Shown here piece by piece: positions 62,681 to 64,000 of a DNA stretch of 64,000 bases. The position numbers and the translations under genes are program-made. The stretch covers positions 97,440,128 to 97,504,127 of the forward strand of contig NC_079873.1 of NCBI RefSeq assembly GCF_023065955.2, read 5' to 3'. Position 1 is the first letter of the stretch. Each line of letters starts with the position of its first letter. A model generated the notes under the pieces. It was given only the letters and a program-made list of their open reading frames with translations. It had not been told where the DNA came from and searched no databases. This DNA is from Ursus arctos. Lineage: Eukaryota; Chordata; Mammalia; Carnivora; Ursidae.

Positions 62681-64000
62681 CATCTTTGTGCTAGTAAATG
62701 TACCCACCTACTCGCCTTGGAAGTGTGACATACAACATTTCCTTTTGGTAGGTGGATAAGCTGTCCCTGTATATGAGACATCGGGTTCCCCTCTAACCTC
62801 CCCTGCATTATTTATTTTCCCCTCAACTGGGTCATTCCTTGCAACATAAAAACATCTTTCATCTTCAAAACTAGGGGGAAAAACACTCCTTGACTAAACC
62901 TCTCCTTCTAGTCACTGTTCCATTTCTCTTTCTTCGCTGCCTGGATTCCTCCTTCTTCCATTCTCTCTTGTATACACTCCAATCCAGCCTTCGTTCCTAG
63001 CACGCCACTGAAACTCTTCAGTGTCCCAATGACCTGCATTTTGCCAAATTTTCTTAGCAGTATTATTCTCTCTAACCTGTCTATAGAACTAGTTTTCCTC
63101 CAAATCACAGCCTTCCCTCTGCCTCAGGCTGACCCACCGATGGCAGGTTGAATGTTGTGCCCTTTTGGTGGAGTTCTGGGGATGCCCTTTTTTTGGCTGC
63201 CATCACAGGGAACTGACAGAGGGGTATTTCCATGGGGCTTTCCCAAAGCCTGCACAAGAGTAAATGAACTTGTAACTGCTGTATTTAGTCCCTAACCTCC
63301 ATAGCTGTCAGAGTTTGGCTTATGCCACATGGAAATTTCCCTGTGATATCCTGGCTTTCTGTGTTAGTGGAACAACCAATTTCATCATCTTCCCCTCCTT
63401 TGCAAGTGGTTTTGGTAGTGAGTTGAGAAAAGATTGGATGGGGTGTTAAAATTAAGCTTGGAGCAAAAGGGTGGCACTCAATTTCATGCCTGCCAAAACC
63501 TGTTTGGGTCAGATTCACATTTTCCAACTCTTAAATCTCTTGGGACCAGTGTCCTTTGTATCAAGTCTCAGTGTAAGTGTAGACACATTTTAACCAGCCC
63601 TTCCATAGCATTTAAAGGTTTATCCAACATGTTCTTAGGAGTTTAGCACCTTCAAAGTCCTTTTATTAAGAATTGTCTGCTTTGACAGTCTCAGGGCCTC
63701 TGTATGCAGAAGGCTCAGCTGTTGTAAGAGGAGACTTAATAGCAGTTCAGTGACTTAATACATTTATTTATTTCTCCCTCTGGTAGCAATTCAGGACAAC
63801 TCTTCCAAATTGGCAGGTGCCTTTTCTCTATATAGTTGTTGAGAGACACTGGCTAATGGAAAGCAACTCTGCCATCTTTAACACGTTATCTTCCAAGGTT
63901 GTTTCGTCATCACCATTCTAGCCCACAGGATGTGGGGAAACATCATGGAGGAGTGCATGTGGGAGGTTTTCATGGGCCAGGCCTGAAAGTGGTATCTATC

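Larger units (their letters stand above)
59006..64000. other. Intergenic region downstream of STAG2
   Basis: No gene seen. Holds SINEs, a TG repeat, two reversed MIRs and an old minus-strand L1. 60170-60850, 61700-62080 and 62700-64000 show only unassigned sequence; 62770-63120 is C/T-rich and may be an old LINE. Confidence 0.8.

Noticed and set aside
62770..63420. Possible gene or processed pseudogene downstream of STAG2
   Set aside because: C/T-rich sequence with short open frames on both strands, no recognisable protein and no splice pattern; more like old LINE sequence.

Overview
The window is mammalian nuclear DNA from a carnivore, and it holds most of one gene: STAG2 (cohesin subunit SA2) on the + strand. 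Twenty-nine coding exons with GT-AG junctions splice into one open frame of 1,140 residues plus stop. By my recollection of human STAG2 (long isoform, 1,268 residues), these are residues 129-1268 with no insertion or deletion. Residues 1-128, the promoter and the 5' UTR lie left of base 1. STAG2 is X-linked in placental mammals, so this is probably X-chromosomal sequence.

The host is inferred from repeats. More than twenty tRNA-derived carnivore SINEs (heads like GGGGCGCCTGGGTGGC, tails AATAAATAAAATCTTT) and a carnivore-type L1 3' end are present. Several of the youngest SINEs share a consensus I associate with bears and giant panda, so a caniform, probably an ursid, is the best guess.

Layout: 1-2082 is intron; 2083-27617 holds eighteen exons that build the STAG domain, the stromalin conservative domain (SCD) and the central HEAT-type helices. 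30251-44834 covers the C-terminal helical part, with SINE- and LINE-rich introns (30.4-35.4 kb and 40.9-44.6 kb). 47471-51982 encodes the disordered acidic and basic tail, including a 111-base in-frame cassette exon. 57069 to about 59005 is the last exon, with seven codons, a 1.9-kb 3' UTR and the polyadenylation signal. 59006-64000 is intergenic, with repeats only.

Functionally there is one gene. SA2 binds the kleisin RAD21, joins SMC1-SMC3-RAD21 as cohesin in the nucleus, and carries the surface that recruits CTCF, SGO1 and related ligands (W334 and R370 are both intact here). I found no undescribed gene system, RNA operon or CRISPR array. The unusual material is structural: an L1 insertion that carries an inverted copy of its own downstream flank; two very short tail-less insertions made from the 5' ends of Pol III RNAs (U6 and a SINE); three SINEs stacked on one target site; and several nested, inverted or head-to-head repeat composites.
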